Under the pieces are notes generated by a model. That model did no database searches. It was not told where the DNA came from and worked only from the letters and a program-made list of their open reading frames with translations. The position numbers and the translations under genes were made by a program. A DNA stretch of 64,000 nucleotides, from contig OZ022256.1 of assembly GCA_963978905.1 (NCBI GenBank), forward strand, positions 22,073,743-22,137,742. The letters are read 5' to 3'. Source of the stretch: Trichostrongylus colubriformis. Lineage: Eukaryota > Nematoda > Chromadorea > Rhabditida > Trichostrongylidae. Shown here piece by piece: positions 1 through 10,764 of the stretch (the first letter of the stretch is position 1; every line of letters starts with the position of its first letter).

Positions 1-359
1 GTTCAAGAGCTCACTAATTAAAATGTGACACTAAGTGGAACAAAGCGTCATTTATAGACTTTATATCAGCTCATATGATCGCAGTTTCCAGAACATTCAA
101 AAAATGGAAGTCGAATTGACTACTGAATTATCGTACCGTCCTCTATGTCGTTTTCAACTTGCTGAATAACTCTTTTTGCCGCATGGCTGTACCGTCTTGT
201 ACCATCATTGCGAAGCGACATTTTTTGAGAAGTGAGGAATAATTTGTTTTACGATTTTGGATTGAAATTGGGTGTGGATGTGCGAATGGGGATTCTTATT
301 AGTTACACTCTATACTACTTGCAGAAATTTCCGGAAACATTTTGCTATGAGAGTTTTAG
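1..359. other. Intergenic, nothing recognised
   Basis: AT-rich sequence without a supported gene, repeat or RNA. It is the left flank of the RTE insertion, and its last bases belong to the pre-insertion locus. Confidence 0.5.
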
Positions 360-375
360 GACAATTTATAGGACT
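360..375. repeat. Target-site duplication, left copy (RTE insertion)
   Basis: The 16-mer GACAATTTATAGGACT here is repeated exactly at 1879-1894, directly on either side of the LINE fragment. The bases just outside both copies differ, so 16 bp is the full duplication. It marks target-primed insertion of the fragment between them. Confidence 0.92.
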
Positions 376-392
376 TCTTCTTCTCCCTAGCG

Positions 393-1389
393 TTAGTCCC
401 GCGCCGTCGCACGGTCCGCTGTTCTTGTCAAACTTCGCCATTTCCTCCTGTCTAAGGCATCCTCAGTCGTGGCCTTCACTTCGATGAGGTCGTTCTTGAT
501 GACGTCCCTCCACCTCTTCTTTGGGGCTCCACGTGGCTGCTTCCCTTGCGCTTCGAACTCCAGTGCTTTCCTTACGGGGTGGTCGTCTGTTCTCCTCAAC
601 ACGTGCCCATACCATCGCAGCCGTTGCTCTCTTAACTTCAGCTGGACAGGAGCCGTCTGCGTGATCGCTCTCACATCCTCGTTCCTGACCTTGTCCAGTC
701 GCGTCCAGCCACATGCCCACCTCAACCCAGCACTCGCTTCCGTACAGCATTGCAGGCCTTATTACCGCTCGATACAACTTGCCTTTGAGCGTCCTGGAGC
801 ACCGCCGATCGCACAGTATTCCAGTAGACTCCCTCCACTTTATCCATGTTGCGTTAATCCGGGCCTTCACTGCCTGGTCTACTGTACCATCAGCCGATAG
901 ATCACTGCCGAGATATCGGAAGTCTTCTACCTTTTCGATGGTCTCCCCATGGCAGTCCGTTATCGGTTCTAGACATTCTTCGGAGCTTATGAACTTAGTC
1001 TTCTTGACGTTCACTCGAAGCCCATTCTTTGCCAGCCTGTCCTGCCATTGCTGTACTTTCGCTTGCAGTTCTTCCCTGCTTTCCGCTACCAGTGCTATGT
1101 CGTCCGCGTACAGAATGGTCTTCAGTGGTCCTTCCATGAGATCTTTCACCATTACATTCAAAGTGAGGAGGAAGAGGTGCGGGCTTAGGGCTGTTCCTTG
1201 ATGCACCCCTACCGTGATATCCACTTCATTCGACAGCCCGTGAGGAGTTCGTACAGCTGCCTTAGCTCCATCGTACATATCCCTTATAAGGGCGATGAGC
1301 CGTTCCGGTACATGGAGTTTCCGCAAGGCATTCCAGAGCACCGGTCTCGGTCGAAAGCCTTCTCGAGATCGAGGAATGCTAGGTAGCAT
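393..1389 (-). pseudogene. RTE reverse transcriptase, palm to C-terminus, frameshifted
   Basis: The longest intact piece (463-1389) contains the catalytic palm box ILYADDIALVAES (YADD), the upstream GVHQGTALSPHLF motif and the thumb region WIKWRESTGILCDRR...KGKLYRAVIRPAMLYGSECW. The family tail, with LRWYGHVLRR and PKKRWRDVIKNDL, continues in another frame at 393-725, so a frameshift lies near 720. The end of the tail is close to the 3' target duplication, as expected for an RTE with a very short 3' UTR. Confidence 0.88.
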
Positions 1390-1876
1390 GCTCTCCGCCG
1401 CTTCTCTCGATATTTCTCCATCTTCTGCCTAGCGATGAAGATGGCGTCGGTTGTGGATTTTTCAGGCATGAACCCGAACTGCTCTTGGGAGATAGGGATG
1501 AGTTCCCTCAGTCTTGAATCGATCAGCTCTCGTACAGCTTTATGGTATGCGCTGTTAACTTGATACCACGGTAGTTGGAGCAGTCCATTGCATCACCCTT
1601 CTGTTTGAAGATGTAGACGATCGTACTAGTCCTCCACCAATCTGGGATTCTTCCTTCAACAGTTACGGTGCTGAGGAATCGAGTGAGCCACTCTATCCCG
1701 TACTCACCCAGTGCCTTCCATGCATCTATAGGCACCCCATCTGGACCAACCGCCTTCCCAGTCTTCATCTTCCCTAGCATACGGCGGACCTCTCCATTCG
1801 TCCAGGGTAGGATTGGACCTGCCGTGGCCTCCGTTTTTGGGCTTTCGTTACGGGGGAACTCTTCGTTCAGAAGCAT
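1284..1876 (-). pseudogene. RTE reverse transcriptase, fingers/N-palm, frameshifted
   Basis: The piece at 1523-1876 carries the RT region with KTGKAVGPDGVP and WWRTSTIVYIFKQKG, followed by YRGIKLTAHTIK, which is typical of RTE-like RT. Between 1470 and 1522 the coding continues in a different frame through a segment reading SQEQFGFMPEKST. It then runs into FLDLEKAFDR (the palm A motif, with an Asp) in the 1284-1469 piece. Frame changes near 1520 and 1390 break the protein. No initiation codon is credible because the copy is truncated. Confidence 0.85.
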
Positions 1877-1878
1877 CA

Positions 1879-1894
1879 GACAATTTATAGGACT
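1879..1894. repeat. Target-site duplication, right copy (RTE insertion)
   Basis: Exact second copy of the 16-mer at 360-375. Together the two copies delimit the RTE fragment. Confidence 0.92.
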
Positions 1895-2900
1895 GATTCA
1901 GACTATTTTCCGTCGTAAAACACGAACATGATGGCCATCGATGGCTCAGATTCCAGCAAAACTGAGATACCTGGTGCCCACACACCCGCAAGTATGTTAT
2001 GCGCATAAAGAATACTTCTGAGATCCATTTATGCCGCCTGCCACGCGATACACGCTGGCGTCTACATACTTTTCCCGGAGTCGACAGGCAAGTGACTCCT
2101 ACGGTGTGTGCCAAATATTGAGTGATGACCTGCCTGGCACGTATCGACGTGGCGATTGACCGAGAATCGAATATCGATGGCAGATGGACCATGAAGCGAG
2201 CGTTTATTCATTTATTTATTTAATACACCAAAAGTGGTGTGCACAAGAATAGTTCGTATTTCGTGGCAACAAAGACCATGACAAAATCAAAGATGTGGGA
2301 AGAGATAATCAATAAAAGATGAAGCGCTAGATAAGATTAGGAAATAAGAGAAACAGGTAAAAATAAGAGAAACAGATCTTTGAAAAAACGCTTCTCCAGT
2401 GCACCGCCTTCAGATCCTACTGAGTAATCGGTGATAAGGCCGGCTTACTTTACGGAGCACCGGAATGGTCCCCTGACGAGATCCTTGTCCCTCATTCGGA
2501 CTCTTTCAAGACATGAAGTTTACCGCTCGCAACCAACTTGACCCATGACTAACGAATTAGTCTGGGACCTCAGGCGAACAATGAGGGGGGACCTCAAGTG
2601 AGAGGCCGGTCAACTTTCGGTTCATCACGCAACTGGTGGGCTACAGTTTTGGAACCTTCAGGCGGCAGGAAAGCAGATAAAGGGGACATTAATAACATCA
2701 ACTGCAAGCAGTAACAAGAATCGTAATAAACCATGTCCACAAAAGGAAGAGAACGTAGAGGCCGATTACTTAATAGAAATAGAAACGCCGGATTTTCGTG
2801 ATCAGAACATCGTGTAGAAAGTGAAACGCCGGATCTCTATGACACAGGTCTCAGAACATCCTAAAAGCACTGAAATTTTATTAGATACAGCGGATCATCT
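1895..2900. other. Intergenic, no gene recognised
   Basis: Continues the pre-insertion locus. Short open frames exist on both strands (for example minus 1848-2192), but they have no recognisable motif, and the longest crosses the target duplication. A short TTTA run at about 2205-2222 precedes the long microsatellite. Confidence 0.4.
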
Positions 2901-2934
2901 GTTTATTTATTTATTTATTTATTTATTTATTCAT

Positions 2935-2989
<55 letters not shown>

Positions 2990-2992
2990 TAT
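2901..2992. repeat. (TTTA)n microsatellite
   Basis: About 23 copies of TTTA, with a single interruption (ATTC near 2930). It reads as a poly-(LFIY) open frame, which is an artefact. It could be the A-rich/TTTA tail of a lost LINE, but no element body is seen next to it. Confidence 0.97.
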
Positions 2993-3650
2993 ACGTACTC
3001 ATTAGGAGTGCACCAATGTTCTCGTGTTAATTAAACTAATGGAACAAAATAGTGGTGAAAAGTAAAGTTAATGGCAACAGGCAAAGTTGGCAAGAAATTT
3101 GTCCACAGTTGTAGATTATTGAAAGTGAAAACACATCCATTCATTCACCATGCTAGCACAATATGGCAGCAGAACAGCCATTGGTGAGATTTAAAGTAAG
3201 CAAGTAGGTACCCACTCCAGCTGGCCATGGTGCCTTAACTTATGCGATAATATATGGAACAGGTCGGAGCTTCGGGACACGGGTATGCCAACCTCCCACG
3301 TGGAACCGACCTGCTGGGTACGAGCATAGTCAGAAGCAAAGTTTCCTTGGCAGCATACTGGCGGCACAAAGTAACCATGAGAGGAAGGAGTATTGTATGT
3401 GGTCAGAAGAGGCCAGTAGATCTTACCTTCCAATTTCACCTGTAGCTGGAGAAATAGATCACAATCAAAACAATTCTAGCTTCTAGCAAGAAATCCAATA
3501 CGAACCAACAATTCAAAACACTTTTAGCCGGAATCTGGACATGAGGCAGTATGGAGCAAGGGGGGGGGTGGAAGCAGCAGACGGCAAAGAAACAAAGAAT
3601 GCTATTACGAGAGCTAATAGAAAAGATCCGATCGGAGGGGAGGTAGTTGA
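2993..3650. other. Intergenic, no gene recognised
   Basis: No supported coding region. It contains a run of nine G at about 3558. The CR1 element's 3' UTR may reach into this interval from the right, but the exact 3' end is not visible. Confidence 0.35.
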
Positions 3651-3659
3651 GTATGAATC

Positions 3660-3977
3660 TCAGAAGGGAGAAGGAGTCTCTGAAACGACTAGCATCAGCA
3701 TCGAGAACCACGCAGGAAGCTCCATTTCCTGGTGTGACCAGCCATGAACGTGAAACCGCACCACAACTTGTACAACAACTTCCAAAGAAGTAACTGAAAG
3801 TATATAAGTTAAGAAACCATATGGCATACATTCCCCTAAATTCCTTTGTTCCCAAAGCGTGCAAAAAGTCAAGCTTGCACGTCCTATTTTTGAATACCTT
3901 GCTATTAGGCGTCGGAGGACATGAGGTGGCAGAAGCTGGAACCATCTAGCACAGCTATAGAAGAGCATATTAAACAT
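3660..3977 (-). pseudogene. CR1-A C-terminal tail
   Basis: The minus frame reads ARWFQLLPPHVLRRL and FCTLWEQRNLGECMPYGFLTYILS, which resembles the region after the thumb of nematode CR1 RT proteins (LPPHV-type motif, then a conserved hydrophobic tail). The link to the RT body across 3980-4450 holds only short frames. The assignment is inference from position and motif. Confidence 0.5.
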
Positions 3978-4454
3978 TAAGGAGTAGCTTCTAGATCGTA
4001 TGGTAGCGCAGTGTAGGGTTATTTCACCAAGACGTTCACTTGTTGGCCTGAAACACCATTACTTACTCGCACCAAGCCGTATCTCCTTCCTTGGGATCCG
4101 GAAGCAGATCACTAAGTGAAGCATTACTCGCCTATATTGCAAAGTATGAAGTGAAAACAATCGCAACCGAGTACTGTACGAGGGCATACTGGGTCTAGGA
4201 ACACTAGATTGGGACCTATATCAGAGAAACCGTGTAAATGCATGTGGGACTTTTCCAATCTTTACAATATCATTATTTACAGATGGACTCCACAGCTGAG
4301 AGCAGTACTCAATATGCGGCAAACGTTTTGTGAAGGTGTAGTAATATCAAAGGATCTGAGCATTGTGGATTTCTCATTATCATGAATAAAGCAGCAAATG
4401 CTTTCTTGACAACATCGTTGATATAAAGAGAAAATTTCGTGTCAGAACAAAAAT

Positions 4455-5395
4455 TCACTCGAGATCCTTAACAAACTGTGATCTTGTTAGGGTGATTCCA
4501 TCAGCATCATACCCAGTTGCTGCGGCGTTCCCAAAATGCATGACCAAACACTTATTAAGGTTCAGGGCGATATCCCATAGGGTCGCCCACTCACTCATTT
4601 TCATTACTAATGACCTTAGCCCTGGCTGTATGATTTTACTGTTATTATAATCATGGGCAGCATATGCTTTGATATCATCTGCGTACACCTGCACCTGGAA
4701 CTTGCAATGTGTTTTGAGTAACTGTGGCAGTTCTATGGATTAGACCAGGAAAAGCAGGGAAGTCAACACTCCACCCTTGGGGACTCCACTGGTGCAAGCG
4801 AAATATTCAGAGCAACTGGATCCCACACGAACTATCATGGTCCTGCCATTGAGATATGACGTCAGCCAAGTAAGAGTTCTGCCACGGATACCGTACTGAT
4901 CTAGCTTGGAAATCAGTTTAGGATGACAGACCTTATCGAAGGCCTTAGAAAAATCGAAGTGGATAACATTCACCGAAATTCCACAGTTAATAGCCTTACA
5001 GACGTCATAGAATGTGTCAATAAGATTGGTACGGGTAGAAGCTCCAGGTAGGAATCCGTGCTGTTCGTGCGGAATGAGGTGAATCTATCAAACCAAGTCA
5101 ACAATTTACCCTAGATGACCTTTTCCATCATCTTAGCAGGGGTAGGTGTGAGGCTACTGAGCCTAAAGTGACTAACTTTATAAGATCTTGAACTTTTGGG
5201 GACAGCCGTTATGATAGCCTTCTTCCATAGCTGAGGAACGTCCTCTAGAAGATAGGATATGTTGAAGAGATGAGCGAGGGACCTACACAAGGAGTTGCAT
5301 TTTCTGAAGACCATTCGAGGAATTCCATCATTTGGCAGACTCACGGAAGGCTTCAATCCTCCAACACAGAGTAGGGCTGAAATAAAGGTCAACAA
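4455..5395 (-). pseudogene. CR1-A reverse transcriptase, fragmented
   Basis: Three pieces line up with the RT order. 5111-5395 has PSVSLPNDGIPRMVFRKC and LWKKAIITAVPKS (fingers). 4740-4973 has VIHFDFSKAFDKVCHPKL (motif A) and SGVPKGGVLTSLLF (motif B). 4455-4694 has MQVYADDIKAYAAHD (YADD, motif C) and LNLNKCLVMHFG. The stop at about 4740 falls directly after motif B. Catalytic aspartates are still present, but the frame is broken at least twice. Confidence 0.85.
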
Positions 5396-5551
5396 GACTA
5401 CATTGAAGCTTCCTTGAACTGTGGTTCAGAGTAGTACAAATATTTCAAATGTACTGTGGGGAACACTACAAAATCTGTTATAAATATCATCAATAGAGCT
5501 GTACTGATCAAAAACTTTGAGCCAATGAAGTGCTCGTCAAGGCAATTATAG

Positions 5552-6313
5552 TCAACAGTTGAAAAATCCCGCTATACTAGGAATCGTAGACAAGACTAAA
5601 TCGAGAATGTTCCCATGAGTCGGCAGAGAAACATACTGTTTAAAGTCTCCTTGTTGGGAAAAATCCAAGAATGGTACTGAGGCCGAATTTAGAGGGCTTA
5701 AGTTTTTCCAGTCTACAGATAAGTTGAAGTCTCCTAGGATTACATTGTCGGTCTGCGTTGATATAATGTCGCGAAGTAACTCAATCAACTCTTCATCATC
5801 TCTTATGTTCGAGTTTGGTGGCCGGTAAGCAACAGTGAGTCGTGTTCGTGATACCTCGAAAGGACAGATAAGCTCAAACGAGCGCACATCAGCTTTTGTT
5901 GTAAAAGCTAGTTCGACGGGAAAAGTGAAACGATTACCCTTGATCAAACAACATGCCCCACCACCTCTGCGATCATTCCTATCTGAACGACAAATTAAGT
6001 CAGAGAAGGCAGCCAAAATCTCAGAGTCACAAATATTGGGCGTGAGCCACGTCTCATTAATGAATATGAAGTCGGGCTGTTGGTGGCTAATCAGTGCATG
6101 CAAAGGGTTAAGCTCATTAGACAGACTGCGGGCATTTATTAGATAGCAGGTAAGGGCAGATGCACCGTGCACTACTAGGCGTTTACCGACGTTTGCGTGG
6201 CAATTCAGATATGTGCTTGAGCTGGCCTTCATAGACAACCCATTCGCGGACATCTTTGCCCTTATTGCGCTCTTCAGCCTCTTTGTGGGGCTCGTATTCG
6301 CGTTTCCTCTCAT
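5552..6313 (-). pseudogene. CR1-A endonuclease domain (exonuclease-endonuclease-phosphatase fold)
   Basis: This 253-residue stretch shows the LINE endonuclease signature: TCYLINARSLSNELNPL, FIFINETWLTP (the catalytic Glu region), RRGGGACCLIK, LTVAYRPPNS and the catalytic GDFNLSVDW. It nicks target DNA for target-primed reverse transcription. The piece ends before the final SDH motif, so the domain is incomplete in this frame. Confidence 0.85.
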
Positions 6314-6840
6314 CCTCTGTCATGCTACGGCGAATAAAAAAGTTTTGCATCTTAGCACACCGAAGAAGGCGTGCATAAGCGAGAGCTCCACGCCAGTGTG
6401 ATCTGGCTCTGGCTGGCAAAACGACATTGACGAGACGAGAGCGGCCCTTGTCAGGTCTGCCCATCCGATATATATAGGTCGGGCGGCACTCCATGTCCAA
6501 TTCATCAAGCACTCCACATACTTTGTCCTCTAGGTCTCCCTGGCGAGCCGACGAGGGTAGGTTGCCTTGGGGTTCCTCGAGATCAGAAATAACGATGCTA
6601 CGTTCGCGCCTATCACTCTCAAGTAGCTGAAGAAATGCCATAAGAACCTTTTCTGAGAATCAGCATGCTCTCAATCGCAGGATAATGATTAAGTTCGATG
6701 ATGCTCTTTGAAAGCTCCATAGCTGACATATTTTTGAAGTTTTGGGACTGCGACTGCGTGCCTACACCGCTAGCCAAACTACAAGACAACTGAGAGGATG
6801 TTAGCTTGTCTGTGTTGCCGCGTCGTGCCTTTGATGGCAT
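6183..6840 (-). pseudogene. CR1-A ORF1 protein, one frameshift
   Basis: Two pieces: 6619-6840 begins with MPSKARRGNTDKLTSSQL, and 6183-6641 carries ERSIVISDLEEPQ, YIYRMGRPDKGRSRLVNVVL, FIRRSMTEDERKREY and ends LKHISELPRKRR. The basic, charged C-terminal half matches the ORF1 protein that accompanies nematode CR1 elements, which is thought to bind the element RNA. A single-base frame change near 6640 separates the pieces. The 3' end overlaps the endonuclease frame by about 130 bases. Confidence 0.75.
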
Positions 6841-7142
6841 TCTTGACCTTTGACGTGTCTACCAGTGGGTCGATAATCAATATAAAAGACAACTACTACC
6901 TGAATCTAGTGGGCAAAATTCGAAATTCCACCGTCAAAGACGACTCAGTGTGGTAAAAGTAAGGTGGTCGAAAATAAAAAAGAAACCGAGAAAAAAGTTG
7001 TGAAGGAAGAACAGCTAAAAAAGGAAACAAATGAAAAACGGAAACAACCCAGTAGAGCTCGCAGAAACACGACCGGTCGACGGGCGCGCACGAATGATTG
7101 TTCAATAACCTATCCTCGACAATGCTGGCAGATTAAATTTCT

Positions 7143-7358
7143 TCAAACGTCTTTTGAAAATCTTACCATCTGTGGAATGGAGCAATTCAATAGGAAGACG
7201 ACAAAGTCGCGCGGTCCTATAGAAGAAGCTGTTGAACAGAAGGGAGTAGCTTTTTCTTTGTATTCTTGCGTAATGGAGAGTGAAACTGCTTGACCTAGGA
7301 CTACTGGGACAACAAATCCAATACTAACTTGGCTTCGTTTCTCATTATACGAAAACAA
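7143..7358 (-). pseudogene. CR1-B C-terminal tail remnant
   Basis: Reads SLSITQEYKEKATPF and then a segment whose adjacent frame resembles a small R-x(2)-L-x(3)-LP tail. Placed as the CR1-B C-terminus because of position and orientation. Low certainty. Confidence 0.4.
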
Positions 7359-7697
7359 AGAGTCAAATCATTAATCGTGCGTCGAATATTCAAACGTTGT
7401 AATCCGAGTGCCTTCAAGCTCCTCGCAATTGGGAAGATGGTCATACCTCGCAGAGGAAACACATCAGAGGAATACTAATTTAGTAAACGTTTGCTGTACT
7501 TTCTCCAACCTTGCGATATCTTTTTTGAAAAAAGGGCTCCATGCTGGAGAGCATTACTCAGGATGGGAGAGAACATAGGTTTTATAAAGGCAAGTAAGGC
7601 GATAACATCATTGCTATGAAAATTCCGAAGATGGAGTATAGAACAGCGAGCCTTTTTGGGAACATCTTCTATATGGCCACAAAATCTAAGATCTGGA

Positions 7698-8374
7698 TTA
7701 AGGACTACACCTAAATCCTTTACGGACTGGCAGCTTTTGAGCCAACACCATTAATCTCATATTCCGCCGGGTACTCCTTTTCCAGTATGAAATACGCGTC
7801 GGGTACTCCCTTTCAGTATGAAATACGGAGCATTTGTTAAGATTGACCGACAAATCCCACATCGTGGCCCACTCCGTCATCTTCTCTATCGCCTTTTTGA
7901 GCGCTGCCTGAACAATATCCCTGTAAGATTTATTGTAAGCTGCATAAATTCTTATATCATCGACGTACATTTGAATTTTTATCTCTAGAGAGGTCCTAAT
8001 AAAGGCAGGAGGTCCATAGTGTTGATAAGGAACAACAGTGGAGATAAAACGCTCCCCTAAGGTGCGCCGCTGCGGCACCAATACTTGTCGGAAAAGCTCT
8101 GTCCAACCTTAACTGTCATGTACCTCAGGTTCAAGTCAGACATGAACCAGTCTAGAAGGGTGCCAGTTATACCGAGACCTTCCAATTTAATAAACAGTTT
8201 CGAATGACAAACCCTATCAAAAGCTTTGGAAAGGTGAATGAATACAACATCAACCACATTTCCTTTGTTGAGCGCAATGGGCCAGTCGAAAGTGCTGTCT
8301 AGAAGATTGGACGCTGTGGAGGCTCCACTAATGAAGCCATTTTGTTCTGCCAGTATCATATTGAATTTCTGCAA
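7698..8374 (-). pseudogene. CR1-B reverse transcriptase palm, frameshifted
   Basis: 8057-8374 contains AEQNGFISGASTASNLLD and VVFIHLSKAFDRVCHSKL (motif A; the first catalytic Asp appears as His in FIHLSKAFD) and the start of motif B (SGAP). 7698-8081 carries KIQMYVDDIRIYAAY (YVDD, motif C) and LSVNLNKCSVFH. The D-to-H change in motif A and the frame break between the pieces show a dead copy. A local duplication of about 30 bases lies at 7776-7824 (ACTCC-TTTTCCAGTATGAAATACG repeated). Confidence 0.82.
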
Positions 8375-8560
8375 TCAAGACTAGAGTTTCTCTCTCATTA
8401 GTTTTTTTTTCATAACTTTGGCGCGCGATGGGAGGGTGCTTGAGGCGATAGTCGGACAGAATGCTACTTTTAGGCACATTCGGTATGGCAGAGACGAGCG
8501 CTCCTTTCCATCCTCTAGGAGTAATGAGATGTTAAAGATATAAGATAACGGCTGATGAAG

Positions 8561-9132
8561 CTAAGGTGCGCACTCTTTATAGATAATTTGAGGGATCCCA
8601 TCATACTGCTCTGATGTGGATGGTTTGAGAGCTCTTAAGATTTTCAAAACATCAGTAGGATAGATAGAAACATCGGAGAGATGATGTGAGATGCGGTATA
8701 GGTTATTTGATTGAAAGTTGCCCTTATTGTCATTGTTGGTAATTACTAACAAAGTATGTAACTAAAGCTTCAGCCTTCTGTTCATCAGTGACGAATTTAA
8801 GGCCAGTTGCATCATATGGAACTGGAAGTTTTCCTTGAGCCTTGGTTCTCTTATTGAGGTGGTAGAACAGGCCTTTGTGTTTGGGTTCAGTTATGAGTCG
8901 CCTTTCTTGGCTTGCTAGAAATTTTTTCTGCATGGAAGTCTAAGCTGTAAGCACACTTTCTTTTAGAGGAGATCTGACACGGGGATGAGAGAGAGCGAAA
9001 AAGCCTTTTTTCTGTGCTGGCAAATTTCTGATATGTGAAGGGTAAGCAACCATGATGGTCGAGGACATTTGAGAGGGATAAAAATCGACATAGCCTTGTA
9101 GATCTGCGATCAGAACCTTTCATACACTTCAC
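8561..9132 (-). pseudogene. CR1-B linker between endonuclease and RT
   Basis: Pieces at 8730-8933 (ERRLITEPKHKGLFYHLNKR, TDEQKAEALVTYF) and 8561-8752 (VLKILRALKPSTSEQYDGIPQIIYK) match the pre-RT region of CR1-type LINEs, where a K-P-S-x(5)-DGIP motif opens the RT fingers. Frames differ between the pieces. Confidence 0.7.
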
Positions 9133-9405
9133 TAGAAGAGGAATAGTTATTGAAGATATGAAACAAATTGATATTTAATAAGTAGTGGTTCATTGCCTCT
9201 AATCACCGTTCAGGAAGTCTAGGGTTGGAAGAAGCTGGATCTGAGAGATTTCATGCAGTACGTCAAATGCAATGATGTTGTGATCAGAGCTGGCAAAAAC
9301 GGGAAGGATACACTGGAAACAAGAGGGTTGTGGTGAGAATGAGATCCAGGGTGTTTTCGTTATAGGCGGCTGGGTGTCATGCTGTCTAAATCCACAGCTT
9401 TCGAT

Positions 9406-9708
9406 TCAAGCTTTCGAAAAGGTCGAGGAATAAGGCAGAAGAGGAGTTTTCGACTTCTCCAGTTCCCCCCAAACGACTTTGAGGTTGAAATCGCCCAGCA
9501 AAACTGTATGAGGTTGGTTCGAGCATAAGTCGGAAAGCACATCAATTAGTAGAGAGTCTTCTGTCGATGTCGAACTAGGAGGGCGATAGATGACCACAAA
9601 TCTAATTGTACATGGTGTACTGGAGCCTTTCAATTCGAAACATAGAATGTCGGCTTTTAGGGCACACTGGAATCCAACTTTCCTTGATATTTGAGCAGAG
9701 TTAACCAA
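9406..9708 (-). pseudogene. CR1-B endonuclease fragment
   Basis: The 100-residue piece contains RFVVIYRPPSSTSTEDSL and HTVLLGDFNLKVVWGEL, the YRPP and catalytic GDFN motifs of LINE endonucleases. The preceding part, with a VYRCDRKDRKGGG-like motif, continues upstream to about 9800 in another frame, beyond the C/G homopolymer at 9720-9729. Slippage at that homopolymer plausibly caused the frame break. Confidence 0.8.
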
Positions 9709-9999
9709 GCAGCAAATACCCCCCCCCCTTTTCTATCTTTACGATCACATCGGTATACGAAGTACGGCAAGTCCGTGACTAATTCTACGTTCAGCACACG
9801 AGAGTTTTACCATGTTTCAGTTATGATGGCAAGATTCGGTTTTCTGAAGTTCAAAAAAGCTTGCAAATGCACGAGTTTTTTCACAATACTACGGTTGTTG
9901 AAGAGGAAACAATACAATGAGTTCTGGGTGACATGCGCCCTTACTGCTTTTCCGGGCTGTGAGAAGAGAACAGTTCAAAGCAGTGCTTAGGTTCGCCTC

Positions 10000-10402
10000 T
10001 GAAAACTACCCGCTCGCACTTCGTTTTCCCTTTATTTCGCACTCTTGCTTATGGCCGGAGTTGGAACTCGTGTGGCGTTTTTCAGCAGTTATACTTCTCC
10101 CAACAAAAACATTAAAGATCCTTCCAAATAAATTCCTTCTGTTGAGATATGGCATAGCTCAGGTAATCATTTAAAGCAGCAACCTCGCAGACCCTGGACA
10201 ACAAGACCGCACTCATAGGTTAAGGTAGGTAGGTTATTTTCCTCAACTGATTACCCATACTGAGCACTACGCAACCATTAATGGAACCTAGTGGCAAATA
10301 GATTGGTCGAAGGAATTTATTACGAAAACAGTTTACAGTACTATGAAAGATGGAGCCTAAGTGAAGCTTCAAGCATTTGGTAAATGTCCTAATTTAGTAT
10401 GG
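10000..10402. other. Intergenic, nothing recognised
   Basis: Between the CR1-B copy and a short palindrome. Short open frames carry no known motif. Confidence 0.35.
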
Positions 10403-10408
10403 GAGAGA

Positions 10409-10469
10409 TACCGCGCCCCATCTGATCCGCGTCGATACCGCAATAGCGGCGCGGCGATCAGATGGGGCA
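10409..10469. repeat. Short GC-rich palindrome
   Basis: GCCCCATCTGATC (left) and GATCAGATGGGGC (right) are exact reverse complements. They enclose about 28 bases that contain a nested CCGC-AATA-GCGG hairpin. The GC content is far above the flanks. It could be the core of a small fold-back element lying about 0.3 kb downstream of the rhomboid stop codon. Confidence 0.7.
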
Positions 10470-10764
10470 CAGTGGAGCTCATTACATGGCTCCTATTTGG
10501 TTTCTATCTTTTCTATTCTTGATTGTTTATCCATTAACCCTGCCGGATAACTTGCATGACTTTTAATCAGCGATATGCAATACGAACAAGGCGTAGAGAT
10601 CACAGAAAGGTGATGTAGCCGTTGATTTTGGCGTTATGATGAAGTAGTGGAATGCAGATCAATGTATGAAATTCGAATACGAGTATCACATGAGATCGGT
10701 CTGAGGTGGTTGAACACTTTGATCGCATCGATTTCCGAAAGATCAGCAATTGAGCGAAATTTAA

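Larger units (their letters stand above)
376..1878 (-). mobile_element. 5'-truncated RTE-clade LINE insertion
   Basis: A 1.5-kb minus-strand LINE fragment that is precisely bounded by a 16-bp direct repeat. It encodes most of an RTE/BovB-type reverse transcriptase, from the fingers through the palm to the C-terminal tail, but lacks the endonuclease and N-terminal part. That is the usual 5' truncation. The reading frame changes at least three times (pieces 1523-1876, 1284-1469, 463-1389, 393-725), so it is a dead copy. The short target duplication is still perfect, but the coding part is clearly mutated. Confidence 0.9.
3650..6845 (-). mobile_element. CR1-clade LINE copy A, degenerate
   Basis: A minus-strand non-LTR retrotransposon with ORF1, apurinic-like endonuclease, reverse transcriptase and C-terminal tail in the correct order. 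The pieces lie in different frames, so the copy is inactive. The 5' end lies near 6845, just before the first ORF1 codon. The 3' end lies near 3650, inferred from where the C-terminal protein similarity stops. No target duplication was found, in keeping with CR1 habits. A second, different CR1 lies immediately upstream in the same orientation. Confidence 0.85.
7143..9990 (-). mobile_element. CR1-clade LINE copy B, degenerate
   Basis: A second minus-strand CR1 whose protein pieces differ from copy A throughout, so it is another family. Endonuclease (about 9400-9980), linker (8560-9130), RT (7698-8374) and C-terminal tail (7143-7358) are in order but broken by many frame changes. The 5' end and ORF1 are not recognisable beyond about 9990. 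A run of ten C at about 9720 causes one of the frame breaks. Confidence 0.8.

Noticed and set aside
2821..3030. Open frame through the TTTA repeat
   Set aside because: Low-complexity translation of a microsatellite.
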